A program made the position numbers and the translations under genes. From contig JAGXTF010000089.1 of the NCBI GenBank assembly GCA_018333525.1, positions 99,771-163,770 on the forward strand: DNA of 64,000 nucleotides. Reading direction: 5' to 3'. Below, in pieces: positions 18,300 to 27,206 of this stretch; within the stretch, counting starts at the first letter, position 1, and each line of letters starts with the position of its first letter. The DNA comes from Bacteroidota bacterium. Its GTDB lineage: Bacteria > Bacteroidota > Bacteroidia > NS11-12g > UBA955. A model generated the notes under the pieces. The model was given only the letters and a program-made list of their open reading frames with translations, made no database searches and was not told the DNA's origin.

Positions 18300-19721
18300 A
18301 TGAAGGATGTTCCTGTTTACCAGCCAAAGCACAATGTTAGAATTGTTACCGCCGCATCATTATTTGATGGGCATGATGCCGCCATTAATGTAATGCGCAG
18401 AATCATTCAGAGTACTGGTTGTGAGGTAATACATCTGGGGCACGACCGCAGTGTGCAGGAAGTGGTACAAACCGCCGTTCAGGAAGACGCCAATGCCATT
18501 GCCATGACCAGTTATCAGGGAGGGCATATGGAATATTTTAAATACATGTACGACCTGTTGCAGGAAGCCGGAGCAGGGCACATCCGCATTTTTGCAGGAG
18601 GTGGAGGAGTAATTCTGCCTCATGAAATTGATGAATTGCAGGCTTATGGTATTACCAGAATCTATAGCCCTGATGATGGTCGTGAACTCGGCCTGCAGGG
18701 AATGATTAATGATTTGGTTGAAAAAAGCGATTTCCCTACCGGAGAAACCCTGAACCATGAGCCGGTTAAAATGATTGAAAAAGATTCCGTTGCTATTGCA
18801 AGGATTATTAGTGCAGCGGAGAATTTTCCGGAGAAGCATGTAACTGTGTTGCAAGAAATTCGGGAAAAAGCGAAAACTGCAAAAGTGCCCGTGCTGGGAA
18901 TAACCGGCACCGGAGGAGCGGGGAAAAGCAGTTTGGTGGATGAATTGGTTCGCAGGTTCTTATTGGAATTTCCGGATAAAAAGCTCGGAATCATTTCCAT
19001 TGACCCAAGCAAACGCAAAACAGGAGGAGCTTTGTTGGGGGATAGAATTCGAATGAACAGCATCAACAATTCCAGGGTATTTATGCGTTCACTGGCCACA
19101 CGACAAGCGAATCTTGCAATGAGCCCGCATGTAGATGATGCGATTGCAATTTTAAAAGTATCCGGATTTGATTTGGTGATTGTGGAGACTTCAGGAATAG
19201 GACAAAGCGATACAGAGATTACAGCACATTGCGATGTTTCATTGTATGTGATGACTCCGGAATATGGTGCGGCTTCGCAATTGGAAAAAATAGATATGCT
19301 GGATTTTGCAGATTTGGTAGCGTTGAATAAATTCGATAAACGCGGCGCCTTGGATGCGCTTAGAGATGTTCAAAAACAATTTCAGAGGAACCACAAAATG
19401 TTCGATAAAAAACCGGAACAAATGCCAGTTTTTGGCACCATTGCAAGCCAGTTCAATGATCCCGGTATGAATCGTTTGTACACAGCAGTGATGAATACCA
19501 TTGCAGAAAAAACCAACTCGGATTTGAAAAGTGATTTTCATGCAGGGGAAGAAATGAGTGAAAAAATTTATGTAATTCCACCAAATCGAACCAGATATTT
19601 GAGTGAAATTTCAGAAAATAACCGCCGTTATGATGAGTGGGCTGCCAAGCAGAGCGAGGTAGCGCGTAAGCTTTACCAATTGGATGGTGCAGTAAAACAA
19701 ATGGAAAATTTGGGAGAATAA
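18300..19721 (+). CDS. IcmF-type mutase, first polypeptide: B12-binding domain plus MeaB-like GTPase
   Basis: First half of an isobutyryl-CoA-mutase-fused (IcmF) enzyme. Residues 12-140 form the cobalamin-binding domain: DGHDAAI with His25 as lower axial cobalt ligand, [10 protein letters not shown], and the FAGGGGVI strand-loop. A G-protein chaperone domain follows, with P-loop [12 protein letters not shown] at 200-211, the [20 protein letters not shown] segment of the MeaB/ArgK family, and NKFDKRGA as base-specificity motif. The protein (473 residues) stops after [24 protein letters not shown], in the linker where fused IcmF would run on into the mutase domain. Start chosen from family length and the -7 box. 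The mutase half begins 11 bases downstream. Confidence 0.92.
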   Translation: MKDVPVYQPKHNVRIVTAASLFDGHDAAINVMRRIIQSTGCEVIHLGHDRSVQEVVQTAVQEDANAIAMTSYQGGHMEYFKYMYDLLQEAGAGHIRIFAGGGGVILPHEIDELQAYGITRIYSPDDGRELGLQGMINDLVEKSDFPTGETLNHEPVKMIEKDSVAIARIISAAENFPEKHVTVLQEIREKAKTAKVPVLGITGTGGAGKSSLVDELVRRFLLEFPDKKLGIISIDPSKRKTGGALLGDRIRMNSINNSRVFMRSLATRQANLAMSPHVDDAIAILKVSGFDLVIVETSGIGQSDTEITAHCDVSLYVMTPEYGAASQLEKIDMLDFADLVALNKFDKRGALDALRDVQKQFQRNHKMFDKKPEQMPVFGTIASQFNDPGMNRLYTAVMNTIAEKTNSDLKSDFHAGEEMSEKIYVIPPNRTRYLSEISENNRRYDEWAAKQSEVARKLYQLDGAVKQMENLGE

Positions 19722-19732
19722 TTGAATATAAA

Positions 19733-21712
19733 ATGTCGGTAAAAGAAAAAATATCCAATGCGGAAGTAATTTCAGAATTGAAAAATCAATTCGAAAAAAT
19801 GAAACGCCAATTGGATGCGGAATGTTTGGAACTAATAGAAAATTGGCATGCAAAAAAACAAAATTATGCAGGGGAATTTTTTACTTACCATGTTCGTGGA
19901 AAGGATATAAAAGTTGAGAACCATACAGAGAGTTTAAGTCATACCCAGATTACTAAAATCGGCTTACCACGCTATGAAAGCTGGGGAGATTTATTGCAAT
20001 GGCAATTACAGGAAAATGTTCCCGGAGAATTTCCATATACTGCCGGTATTTATCCTTTCAAAAGAGAAGGGGAAGACCCAACAAGAATGTTTGCCGGCGA
20101 AGGTGGACCTGAGCGGACCAACAAGCGTTTTCACTATGTAAGTTTGGGCATGCCTGCTAAGCGGCTTTCCACGGCATTCGACAGCGTTACGCTTTATGGC
20201 CGAGATCCGCATATTCGTCCGGATATTTATGGGAAAATAGGTAATTCCGGAGTGAGCATTTGCTGTTTGGATGATGCCAAAAAATTATATAGCGGATTTA
20301 ATTTGGCAGATTCAAAAACTTCCGTTTCCATGACCATCAACGGGCCGGCACCAATGCTGCTTTCATTTTTTATGAATGCCGCCATTGACCAGCAATGTGA
20401 ATTGTATATACACAAACATGGATTAGACAAAGAAATCAATCAAAAAATTGATAAAATTTTTGCAGATAAAAACCTTCCAAGACCAACCTATAATGGCGAA
20501 TTGCCTGAGGGAAATGACGGACTGGGTTTGATGTTGCTGGGAGTAACAGGAGATCAGGTTCTGCCTGCGGAAGTTTACCAGGAAATAAAAGATCATACAT
20601 TAAGCCAGGTACGGGGTACTGTTCAGGCAGATATTTTGAAGGAAGACCAGGCACAAAATACCTGTATTTTTTCTACAGAATTTGCATTGCGTTTGATGGG
20701 CGATGTACAACAATATTTTATTCAGAAAAAAGTTCGAAATTTTTATAGCGTTTCAATTAGTGGATATCACATAGCGGAAGCCGGCGCAAACCCGATTTCA
20801 CAACTCGCTTTTACACTTTCAAACGGATTTACATTTGTAGAATATTACCTGAGCAGGGGTATGCATATCAATGATTTTGCTCCAAATTTATCTTTCTTTT
20901 TTTCCAATGGTACAGATCCTGAATATGCGGTAATTGGACGGGTAGCAAGACGCATTTGGGCTAAAGCCATGAAGCACAAATACGGTGCAAATGCACGCTC
21001 TCAAATGTTGAAATATCACATACAAACCAGCGGTCGAAGTTTGCATGCACAGGAAATTGATTTTAATGATATTCGAACCACATTACAGGCATTATATGCA
21101 ATTTATGACAACTGCAATAGCCTGCATACCAATGCGTATGATGAAGCAATCACAACCCCTACCGAAGAGAGTGTGCGCCGTGCAATGGCAATTCAATTAA
21201 TTATCAATAGAGAATTGGGATTGGCCAAAAATGAAAATCCAATTCAGGGATCTTTTATTATTGAAGAATTAACGGATTTGGTCGAAGAGGCAGTATTGGT
21301 GGAATTCGACAGAATAACGGAACGCGGAGGAGTTTTAGGTGCCATGGAAACCATGTACCAACGCAGTAAAATACAGGAAGAGAGTTTGTATTATGAGACT
21401 TTAAAACACAGTGGAGAATTGCCAATTATTGGAGTAAATACATTTCTAAGCAGCAAAGGATCTCCCACAAGTATTCCCCAGGAAGTAATTCGCGCAACAG
21501 AGGAAGAGAAACAATTTCAAATAAATATGCTCGCGAATTTGCACCAAAAAAATTCAGTAGAATGTGCAGAATCGTTAAAAAATCTACAAGCCGCTGCAAT
21601 CCATAACGAGAATATGTTTGAAAAAATGATGGAGGCCGGGAAATATTGTTCGCTTGGACAAATAACCGAGGCTTTGTTTCAGGTAGGTGGGCAGTATAGA
21701 AGGAATATGTGA
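19733..21712 (+). CDS. IcmF-type mutase, second polypeptide: substrate-binding TIM-barrel domain
   Basis: Catalytic domain of a coenzyme-B12-dependent acyl-CoA mutase (659 residues). The IcmF-specific stretch [18 protein letters not shown] is present. The two residues that separate isobutyryl- from methylmalonyl-CoA mutases are Phe120 (RMFAGEGG; Tyr89 in Propionibacterium MCM) and Gln308 (DQAQNT; Arg207 in MCM), both of the IcmF type. The catalytic His is in [11 protein letters not shown]. It should convert isobutyryl-CoA to n-butyryl-CoA, or isovaleryl to pivalyl-CoA, together with the polypeptide encoded 11 bases upstream in another frame. In known IcmF proteins both parts are one chain of about 1,100 residues. 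The domain is complete, with no sign of decay. Confidence 0.93.
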   Translation: MSVKEKISNAEVISELKNQFEKMKRQLDAECLELIENWHAKKQNYAGEFFTYHVRGKDIKVENHTESLSHTQITKIGLPRYESWGDLLQWQLQENVPGEFPYTAGIYPFKREGEDPTRMFAGEGGPERTNKRFHYVSLGMPAKRLSTAFDSVTLYGRDPHIRPDIYGKIGNSGVSICCLDDAKKLYSGFNLADSKTSVSMTINGPAPMLLSFFMNAAIDQQCELYIHKHGLDKEINQKIDKIFADKNLPRPTYNGELPEGNDGLGLMLLGVTGDQVLPAEVYQEIKDHTLSQVRGTVQADILKEDQAQNTCIFSTEFALRLMGDVQQYFIQKKVRNFYSVSISGYHIAEAGANPISQLAFTLSNGFTFVEYYLSRGMHINDFAPNLSFFFSNGTDPEYAVIGRVARRIWAKAMKHKYGANARSQMLKYHIQTSGRSLHAQEIDFNDIRTTLQALYAIYDNCNSLHTNAYDEAITTPTEESVRRAMAIQLIINRELGLAKNENPIQGSFIIEELTDLVEEAVLVEFDRITERGGVLGAMETMYQRSKIQEESLYYETLKHSGELPIIGVNTFLSSKGSPTSIPQEVIRATEEEKQFQINMLANLHQKNSVECAESLKNLQAAAIHNENMFEKMMEAGKYCSLGQITEALFQVGGQYRRNM

Positions 21713-21730
21713 GGGGAGGATTAGCGGGAT

Positions 21731-21840
21731 AGCAAGAAATAGCAAGAAATAGCAAGAAATAGCAAGAAATAGCAAGAATGGCAAGGGATAGCAAGGGATA
21801 GCAAGAAATAGCAGGGGAAAGCTAGGGAAGGCTGGGGATA
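21731..21840. repeat. Iterated decamer repeat, left flank of the S23 gene
   Basis: About eleven head-to-tail copies of a 10-base unit GCAAGRRATA: four identical GCAAGAAATA, one 9-base GCAAGAATG, two GCAAGGGATA, one GCAAGAAATA, then three degenerate copies. It begins just after the mutase stop. A related array in the opposite orientation lies on the other side of the S23 gene. Confidence 0.9.
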
Positions 21841-21972
21841 ATTGAATAGCAGTGGGGATAACTGAATAGCGAAGAGCTTCAGAAAAGTTGGGATTTGCAA
21901 GTGGAATTTTTCCTGCGAAAAATATCATTTTCGTTCATAATTAAGTAGATAATTATTAATAAGGAAATTTAT

Positions 21973-21991
21973 TTTATCCTAAAAGGATAAA
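21973..21991 (-). terminator. AT-rich hairpin downstream of the S23 gene
   Basis: Perfect 8-bp inverted repeat TTTATCCT/AGGATAAA with a 3-base loop, about 20 bases beyond the stop of the S23 gene, next to a second AAAAGGATAA copy. It may act as a weak terminator; the stem is too AT-rich to be sure. Confidence 0.35.
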
Positions 21992-22009
21992 CTTAAAAGG
22001 ATAAAAAAA

Positions 22010-22393
22010 TTATAGTTTATTATTCAAGGATTTTTTGAGATTTGTGAGCATTCGCTGTATTTGATTTACCTCGGATATTATTTGCTTTATTTTTTCGGAA
22101 TTTCCATAATTTAATCTTTGACAAATCAATGCAAGTGTTTCGACTTCGGAGGCAGATCCTGATGAATAGAATAAAAAAAGTTTAAATTGTCCAATGGTTT
22201 TTCGCGAATGGCCTTCAGCAATATTTGCGACAATGCTCACCGCCGCTCTGGTTTTTTGAGATATAATTCCATATTTTTCTTCCTTTGGTAAATCTGCACA
22301 AAACTCATAAATCAATACAACAAGGTCCATGGATTTTTGCCACACCTTCAAATCTTTGAAATTCTCAATTCTTTTTTCCATAATGAAATGCAA
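22010..22393 (-). CDS. Four-helix-bundle protein of the S23 / 23S rRNA intervening-sequence family
   Basis: A 127-residue protein of the S23/IVP four-helix-bundle family, first known from intervening sequences in 23S rRNA genes and related to Avd of diversity-generating retroelements. The signature is complete: FKDLKVWQKSMDLVVLIYEF, YGIISQKTRAAVSIVANIAEG, then GQFKLFLFYSSGSASEVETL. The family's biochemical role is unknown; Avd binds nucleic acid and reverse transcriptase. No rRNA gene or reverse transcriptase is near. It is flanked by oppositely oriented iterated repeats, and an inverted repeat (22435-22453) lies about 40 bases upstream of the start. A start four codons later (MEKRIENF) is possible. 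Confidence 0.9.
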   Translation of the reverse strand: MHFIMEKRIENFKDLKVWQKSMDLVVLIYEFCADLPKEEKYGIISQKTRAAVSIVANIAEGHSRKTIGQFKLFLFYSSGSASEVETLALICQRLNYGNSEKIKQIISEVNQIQRMLTNLKKSLNNKL

Positions 22394-22434
22394 TACTATA
22401 TTATAAATATTTCGCAGTCGTTTTTAAACATTTA

Positions 22435-22453
22435 TATCCGTTTAAATCGGATA
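22435..22453. promoter_or_regulatory. Inverted repeat upstream of the S23 gene
   Basis: TATCCG-N7-CGGATA, arms perfect, 42 bases before the S23 start codon. A candidate operator for that gene. The half-site resembles the TATCCRTTTATW motifs before the helicase gene at 24197. Confidence 0.35.
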
Positions 22454-22585
22454 ATGTATTACATTTTGAAATAGAATTTCTACTTCCAGCAATAGAATTC
22501 AACCTAAATTTAATCTGATTTATTTTATTAAAAGGCCCCAATGCATTTTACAAACCTTTACACCATCAATCCGAAATGCACATAT

Positions 22586-22712
22586 TATTCCTTGCTATTC
22601 TTGCTTGTCGCCTCCCTTACCATCCAAGCTATTCTTGCTATCCTCGCTAACCAGCTATCCTTGCCATCCGTGCTAACCAGCTATCCTTGCTATTCTCGCT
22701 CACCCAAAAACA
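22586..22712. repeat. Degenerate iterated repeat, right flank of the S23 gene
   Basis: About a dozen degenerate 8-10-base units of the type TATTCTTGC, TATCCTTGC, TATCCTCGC and TAACCAGC. TATTCTTGC is the reverse complement of GCAAGAATA, so this array mirrors the left one at 21731-21840. The rest of the 22394-22852 gap holds an inverted repeat, an AT-rich stretch and the promoter of the next gene; no coding potential beyond an open frame across the repeats. Confidence 0.75.
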
Positions 22713-22792
22713 ATCCTTGTCTCACATTCTCATTTTGACAATCCAACCCACATCCAGCCATATTTAAACCCGCATAAACCCTCACACCTGTA

Positions 22793-22821
22793 TTGGATTT
22801 TAATAGAATTGACTAACTTTG
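22793..22821 (+). promoter_or_regulatory. Bacteroidota-type promoter (TTG-N18-TAACTTTG)
   Basis: TTG at 22793-22795 and TAACTTTG at 22814-22821, spacer 18, 31 bases before the ATG at 22853. A good match to the consensus. Confidence 0.65.
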
Positions 22822-22852
22822 GCAAGCTCCTTGTAAAAACCTTACAAATACC

Positions 22853-23983
22853 ATGAAAAAACATATCGGAATATCCTTAGTCGTATGTGTTGTATTTGCA
22901 TTTCAATTTTCTTCCTGCAACAGCGGAGAAGCTGAAATTGATCTTGCAGACAGCACTGGAATGCCCGGTGATAATTTCAGTCTTGCCGGTGCATTAAATT
23001 TGCTCAAAGAATCAAATAATCTGGAAGAATTCGAGAAAGGGCTGAATACAAAAAAAGGGGAAGTAAACAATTTAGACCTCAACGGTGACGGGAAAATTGA
23101 TTATATCCGTGTTATTGACAATTTAAAAGAAAATTCACATGCTATTGTTTTGCAAATTCCTGTAAATAAGGATGAAGCCCAGGATGTTGCAATTATTTCC
23201 ATCAAAAAAACAGGAGATAAAAAAGCATTCATTCAAATCAAGGGAAATGAAATGTTGTATGGAGACAGTGCAGTACTGGCTCCTGAAAGCGGAGATGGCA
23301 AAATAGCTAACGCGTCCATGACACCGGAAATTTTTAAATTTACAGCAGTGGATTTGTATGTGAACGTTTGGGGATGGCCTGTGGTGCCGGTGTTATACAG
23401 TCCTGCATATGTTGTATATGAATCACCCGTGGTACTTTGGAACGTTTATCCAACCTGGTATGAGCCGTGGCCTCCATATCCATATGGCTGGTACAGAAGA
23501 GAAGTGGCACACCGACATAAGAAATATTATACTCCGGTTTATTTTCTTGCCCCAACACCTGCTTTAGTAATGTATGGACCTACCATGCGCAACTCCGTAT
23601 TTGTGGTCAACAGGTATCAGAGTATTTATGTGAAAAACGGTTGGCCTAAAGCCCGTGGTCGTGCTTATTACGGGCCTTCGGGTCCGGTATATATGCATGG
23701 TCCCGCACATATGGATCATGGAAATGGTGCACCTATGAAAATGAAAGGTGGAGGCCCCGGTAAAGGGGCTCACGGAATGAAAGGAAGTCCGTCCGGAAGT
23801 GGTGGAATGAAAGTGGGCGCTCCAAATAGTGGAGGAAATAAAGGTGGCGGTCACAAAATGAATGCACCCGGTCCAAAAGGCGGTGGAGGTGCTCCGAAAT
23901 CTAGCGGTGGTGGTGGCAAAGGTGGAGGAGGCAATTCCAAAGGCGGAAGTGGTGGTGGCCATGGTGGTGGAGGAAAAAAATAA
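22853..23983 (+). CDS. Lipoprotein with aromatic-Pro central region and Gly-rich tail
   Basis: A 376-residue lipoprotein (signal ending FSSC, Cys22). Residues 40-150 form a folded domain with one EF-hand-like loop, DLNGDGKIDYIRV, which may bind calcium. Residues 165-225 are rich in Trp, Tyr, Pro and Val (WPVVPVLYSPAYVVYE; YPTWYEPWPPYPYGWY). The last 110 residues are low-complexity Gly/Lys/Ser/His/Met. The Gly-rich tail resembles extracellular, adhesive or matrix-type proteins; function unknown. It has its own promoter and a 31-base leader. Confidence 0.8.
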   Translation: MKKHIGISLVVCVVFAFQFSSCNSGEAEIDLADSTGMPGDNFSLAGALNLLKESNNLEEFEKGLNTKKGEVNNLDLNGDGKIDYIRVIDNLKENSHAIVLQIPVNKDEAQDVAIISIKKTGDKKAFIQIKGNEMLYGDSAVLAPESGDGKIANASMTPEIFKFTAVDLYVNVWGWPVVPVLYSPAYVVYESPVVLWNVYPTWYEPWPPYPYGWYRREVAHRHKKYYTPVYFLAPTPALVMYGPTMRNSVFVVNRYQSIYVKNGWPKARGRAYYGPSGPVYMHGPAHMDHGNGAPMKMKGGGPGKGAHGMKGSPSGSGGMKVGAPNSGGNKGGGHKMNAPGPKGGGGAPKSSGGGGKGGGGNSKGGSGGGHGGGGKK

Positions 23984-24058
23984 TTTCTTTTTATTCCATT
24001 TTAACCATAACATTTATTCCGTTAGAACTTCATTAAATAGGTTTCCATTATTGTCCGA

Positions 24059-24120
24059 TATCCGTTTATACACGATTAAAAACGGGTATATCCATTTATT
24101 TCCGTAATTATCCATTTATA
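24059..24120 (+). promoter_or_regulatory. Three phased copies of TATCCRTTTATW upstream of the helicase gene
   Basis: TATCCGTTTATA at 24059-24070, TATCCATTTATT at 24089-24100 and TATCCATTTATA at 24109-24120. Start-to-start distances are 30 and 20 bases, close to whole helical turns, and the array ends just before the -33 element. Likely protein-binding sites controlling the gene at 24197. Confidence 0.45.
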
Positions 24121-24123
24121 ATC

Positions 24124-24152
24124 TTGTAACGGAATTTTAAGTGCTAAATTTG
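24124..24152 (+). promoter_or_regulatory. Bacteroidota-type promoter (TTG-N18-TAAATTTG)
   Basis: TTG at 24124-24126 and TAAATTTG at 24145-24152, spacer 18, followed by a leader of about 40 bases before the ATG at 24197. Confidence 0.65.
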
Positions 24153-24196
24153 TTTATCAGAACGGATAAAATATTTGACATTTAGAAAGAGGCGTT

Positions 24197-26371
24197 ATGG
24201 AAAACTACGAATTTGAATTAGCAGAACAATTTGTCAATCTTACGAATACACCCATATTTTTAACAGGTAAAGCAGGTACCGGAAAAACTACATTTTTAAG
24301 AGAGGTAATAAAGCGAAGTGAGAAAAAATCGGTAATTGTTGCACCTACCGGCGTTGCAGCAATTAATGCTGGGGGCGTTACCATTCATTCTATGTTTGGT
24401 TTGCCTACCAAAAGCTATGTGCCTTCCAATGACAATGTGGATCCCAATGTGGCAAATAACCAACAAATGTTGAGTAACCATTTCCATTATACCAAAGAAA
24501 AACTGGAAGTATTGCTGGAGATGGAATTGCTGGTAATTGATGAAGTGAGTATGGTGCGTGCGGATATTATGGATGCAGTGGATTTTGCACTTCGGTATGT
24601 ACGCCGCATTGACAAGCCATTTGGCGGTGTACAGGTATTGTGTATCGGTGATATGTACCAGTTGCCTCCGGTAATTAAGGATGAGGAATGGCCGCTGCTT
24701 TCCCGCTATTACGACAGTCCGTATTTTTTTGATTCCAAATCCTTTAAAAAACTGGATCCCATTTATATCGAATTGCGAAAAATTTATCGCCAAAGCGATA
24801 ATTATTTTATTCGAATTCTGAATAATATTCGCAATCAGGACTTTCAGGAAGAGGATTTTGAAGCATTAAAAATTCATTACAATCCTGAATTTGAAACCAG
24901 CGAACCCGGTTATATAACGCTTACCACACACAATAAAAAAGCAGACGCTATCAATGAAAAGGAATTGCAAAAACTGGATGGAGAAGCCTTGTTTTTTGAT
25001 GCGGAAGTAAATGGAGATTTTGGAGACAATATGTTTCCAACGGAGCGGCTGCTTCGTCTTAAAATCGGTGCCCAGGTAATGTTTGTAAAAAATGATACCA
25101 GTGGTGAAAGAAAATATTTCAACGGAAAAATTGGAATTATTGAGGAATATGATAAAGAAAGTGGTTTGAGAATATTATTTCCCGACGAAGGGAATAAAAT
25201 ATTTGTAAAGCAGGAAACCTGGGAAAATATTCGATATTCTTTAAATTCGGAAGACGACAAACTGGAGCAAAATAAAATCGGCAGTTTTAAACAATTTCCA
25301 TTGCGTTTGGCATGGGCGATAACCATCCACAAAAGCCAGGGACTTACATTTGAAAAGGCAGTAATAGATGCCGGCGAAAGCTTTGCACCCGGTCAGGTTT
25401 ACGTAGCTCTTAGCCGCTGTACTTCCATGGACAACATGGTTTTGAAGTCTTTAATTACAGGTAGGAATATTTTCTCAGATCCGAGAATCGTGGATTTTTC
25501 AGGACGCATTATGAAAGATGTGGTTTTGGAAAACCGTTTGGTTACAGGTAAACGGAAGTATGAACTGGATTCTATCATGGAAAAATTCGACTTTCAAAAA
25601 TTAGAAAAATTCATTTTTAATTGGGATAAAAATGTTTCTAAATTGAAATCTGTGGATCGAAAAATTACTGCTGCACTCACGGCAGAGAGTATTCATGCAA
25701 TAAAAGCATTGCAACCCGTTGCACAAAAATTTGTAAGACAACTAAATCTGATTTTAGATAAGGACATGCCTGAAATGGAGCGTGCCGAATGGCTGCAGGA
25801 GAGATTGGAAAAGGCAATTGGTTATTTTGGAAAAGAGATGTTTGAGAAGATAGTACAACCCTGGGAAAAACATTATGAAGTATACCGCGTGATGGCCAAA
25901 TTGAGGAAATACCAGCGGGAAACACTGGCTATGGTATATTTCCTGCAGGCGAAACTAGAGCAGTTGTACGAATTAACTCTGGATGGGAAAATGATTTATC
26001 CGGAAGAACTTCGAATGAAACAGGAAAAACCGAAAAAGGAAGAATCCAAAAAGGAAAAATCCAAAGGGGAAACATATGATATTACACTGGAATTATTCCG
26101 AAGCGGAAAAACATTGCCTGAAATTGCAGATTCCAGAGGAATGGCTTTGAGCACCATTGAAGGACATATTTCCAAGTGGGTTTCTGCAGGAAAAATAGCT
26201 TTAAATGAACTCATGGATGAAAATAAAATAAATGCAGTAATGGATGCTTTAGAGGAGTTGGGAACTTCTTCTCTGGGTCCGATAAAGGGGAAGCTGGGGG
26301 ATGATTTCTCCTTTTCCGAAATCCGGTGGGTGATTCAATCTCCATTAAAGCAGAAAGCAGTTTCACAATGA
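24197..26371 (+). CDS. Pif1-like SF1 helicase with C-terminal HTH_40-like domain
   Basis: A 724-residue superfamily 1 helicase of the Pif1/RecD-like kind, predicted to unwind DNA, possibly G-quadruplexes or R-loops. Walker A GKAGTGKT at 24-31, then VAPTGVAAINAGGVTIHSMF (motif Ia, Pif1 hallmark), LLVIDEVSMVRADIMD (Walker B), GDMYQLPPV (motif III), LRKIYRQ (motif IV), and AITIHKSQGLTFEKAVID with VYVALSRC (motifs V and VI). From about residue 480 a helical region leads to a winged-helix-like end, YDITLELFRSGKTLPEIADSRGMALSTIEGHISKW, resembling the HTH_40 domain at the end of some RecQ proteins. The stop overlaps the start of the GluQ-RS gene by four bases (ATGA). Confidence 0.92.
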   Translation: MENYEFELAEQFVNLTNTPIFLTGKAGTGKTTFLREVIKRSEKKSVIVAPTGVAAINAGGVTIHSMFGLPTKSYVPSNDNVDPNVANNQQMLSNHFHYTKEKLEVLLEMELLVIDEVSMVRADIMDAVDFALRYVRRIDKPFGGVQVLCIGDMYQLPPVIKDEEWPLLSRYYDSPYFFDSKSFKKLDPIYIELRKIYRQSDNYFIRILNNIRNQDFQEEDFEALKIHYNPEFETSEPGYITLTTHNKKADAINEKELQKLDGEALFFDAEVNGDFGDNMFPTERLLRLKIGAQVMFVKNDTSGERKYFNGKIGIIEEYDKESGLRILFPDEGNKIFVKQETWENIRYSLNSEDDKLEQNKIGSFKQFPLRLAWAITIHKSQGLTFEKAVIDAGESFAPGQVYVALSRCTSMDNMVLKSLITGRNIFSDPRIVDFSGRIMKDVVLENRLVTGKRKYELDSIMEKFDFQKLEKFIFNWDKNVSKLKSVDRKITAALTAESIHAIKALQPVAQKFVRQLNLILDKDMPEMERAEWLQERLEKAIGYFGKEMFEKIVQPWEKHYEVYRVMAKLRKYQRETLAMVYFLQAKLEQLYELTLDGKMIYPEELRMKQEKPKKEESKKEKSKGETYDITLELFRSGKTLPEIADSRGMALSTIEGHISKWVSAGKIALNELMDENKINAVMDALEELGTSSLGPIKGKLGDDFSFSEIRWVIQSPLKQKAVSQ

Positions 26372-27165
26372 CACGCCTGTTTCGTATAGCACCTACGCCA
26401 AGTGGTTATTTGCATAAAGGAAATATTTTCAATTTTCTGTTAACTGCAAAACTCGCCAAAGACAACGATGCAAAACTCATGTTGCGGATAGATGATCTGG
26501 ATGCAGAAAGGGTGAAACAAGAATATGTGGATGATATTTTCCGTGTCCTAAACCAGTTGGAATTGCAATGGGATTTGGGTCCAAAAACAGCAGGAGATTT
26601 TATCCGGGATTGGTCACAAATTTCACGTTGGGATTTGTATTTGGGATATTTAAACCAATTAAAAGAAACCAGGCAGGTTTTTGCCTGCGAATGCAGTAGA
26701 AAGGAGTTGCCCAAAAATGGCATTTATCCCGGAACCTGCACCAATAAAAACTTATCGCTGGAAAACAAAAACTTGGCCTGGAGGGTGAAAGAGAGAGCCG
26801 AAATTATACAACTGGAAGATCAAAAATTGGGAACAATAGAAATGAATCCGGGAAAGGAGTTGGGAAGTTTTATTGTTCGCCGGCGCGACGGGATTCCATC
26901 TTACCAGCTTTCATCACTGGCAGATGATGTACATTTCGGAATTACGGATATCGTTCGCGGAAAAGACCTTTTCGATTCGACATTTATGCAATTGCAATTG
27001 GCAGAAATGCTGGATTTGCCCGCCTTTCAATCCATTCAATTCTACCACCACAACCTCATTACGGATGGCAAAGAAAAGCTTTCCAAAAGTGCCGGTTTAC
27101 AAGCAGAGCCGCTGGAGTTTGACGCAAAAGAAATCAAAGAAGAATTTGAGGCGTGGTTGAAATAA
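26368..27165 (+). CDS. gluQ: Glutamyl-queuosine tRNA(Asp) synthetase
   Basis: Truncated paralogue of glutamyl-tRNA synthetase that attaches glutamate to the queuosine at position 34 of tRNA(Asp). The 265-residue protein has only the catalytic core and no anticodon-binding domain. HIGH-type motif PTPSGYLHKGN at 9-19, KMSKS-type motif KEKLSKSAG near 233, and the GluQ-RS zinc ligands Cys107, Cys109, Tyr120 and Cys124 (ACECSR...YPGTC). The start MTRLFRIAPTPSG is set by family alignment and by the four-base overlap with the helicase stop. Confidence 0.9.
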   Translation: MTRLFRIAPTPSGYLHKGNIFNFLLTAKLAKDNDAKLMLRIDDLDAERVKQEYVDDIFRVLNQLELQWDLGPKTAGDFIRDWSQISRWDLYLGYLNQLKETRQVFACECSRKELPKNGIYPGTCTNKNLSLENKNLAWRVKERAEIIQLEDQKLGTIEMNPGKELGSFIVRRRDGIPSYQLSSLADDVHFGITDIVRGKDLFDSTFMQLQLAEMLDLPAFQSIQFYHHNLITDGKEKLSKSAGLQAEPLEFDAKEIKEEFEAWLK

Positions 27166-27206
27166 ATATTCCTATTCATCCGAATGGAATTGAACCTTTA
27201 CATTTA

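Noticed and set aside
22010..22393. Diversity-generating retroelement (the S23 protein resembles Avd)
   Set aside because: No reverse transcriptase, template or variable repeat was found nearby.
21731..22712. CRISPR array
   Set aside because: The units are contiguous 9-10-base tandem copies without spacers, and there are no cas genes.
22541..22738. Plus-strand open frame across the right repeat array
   Set aside because: Its translation is just the repeat read as Leu/Ala/Ile-rich peptide; no start signals.
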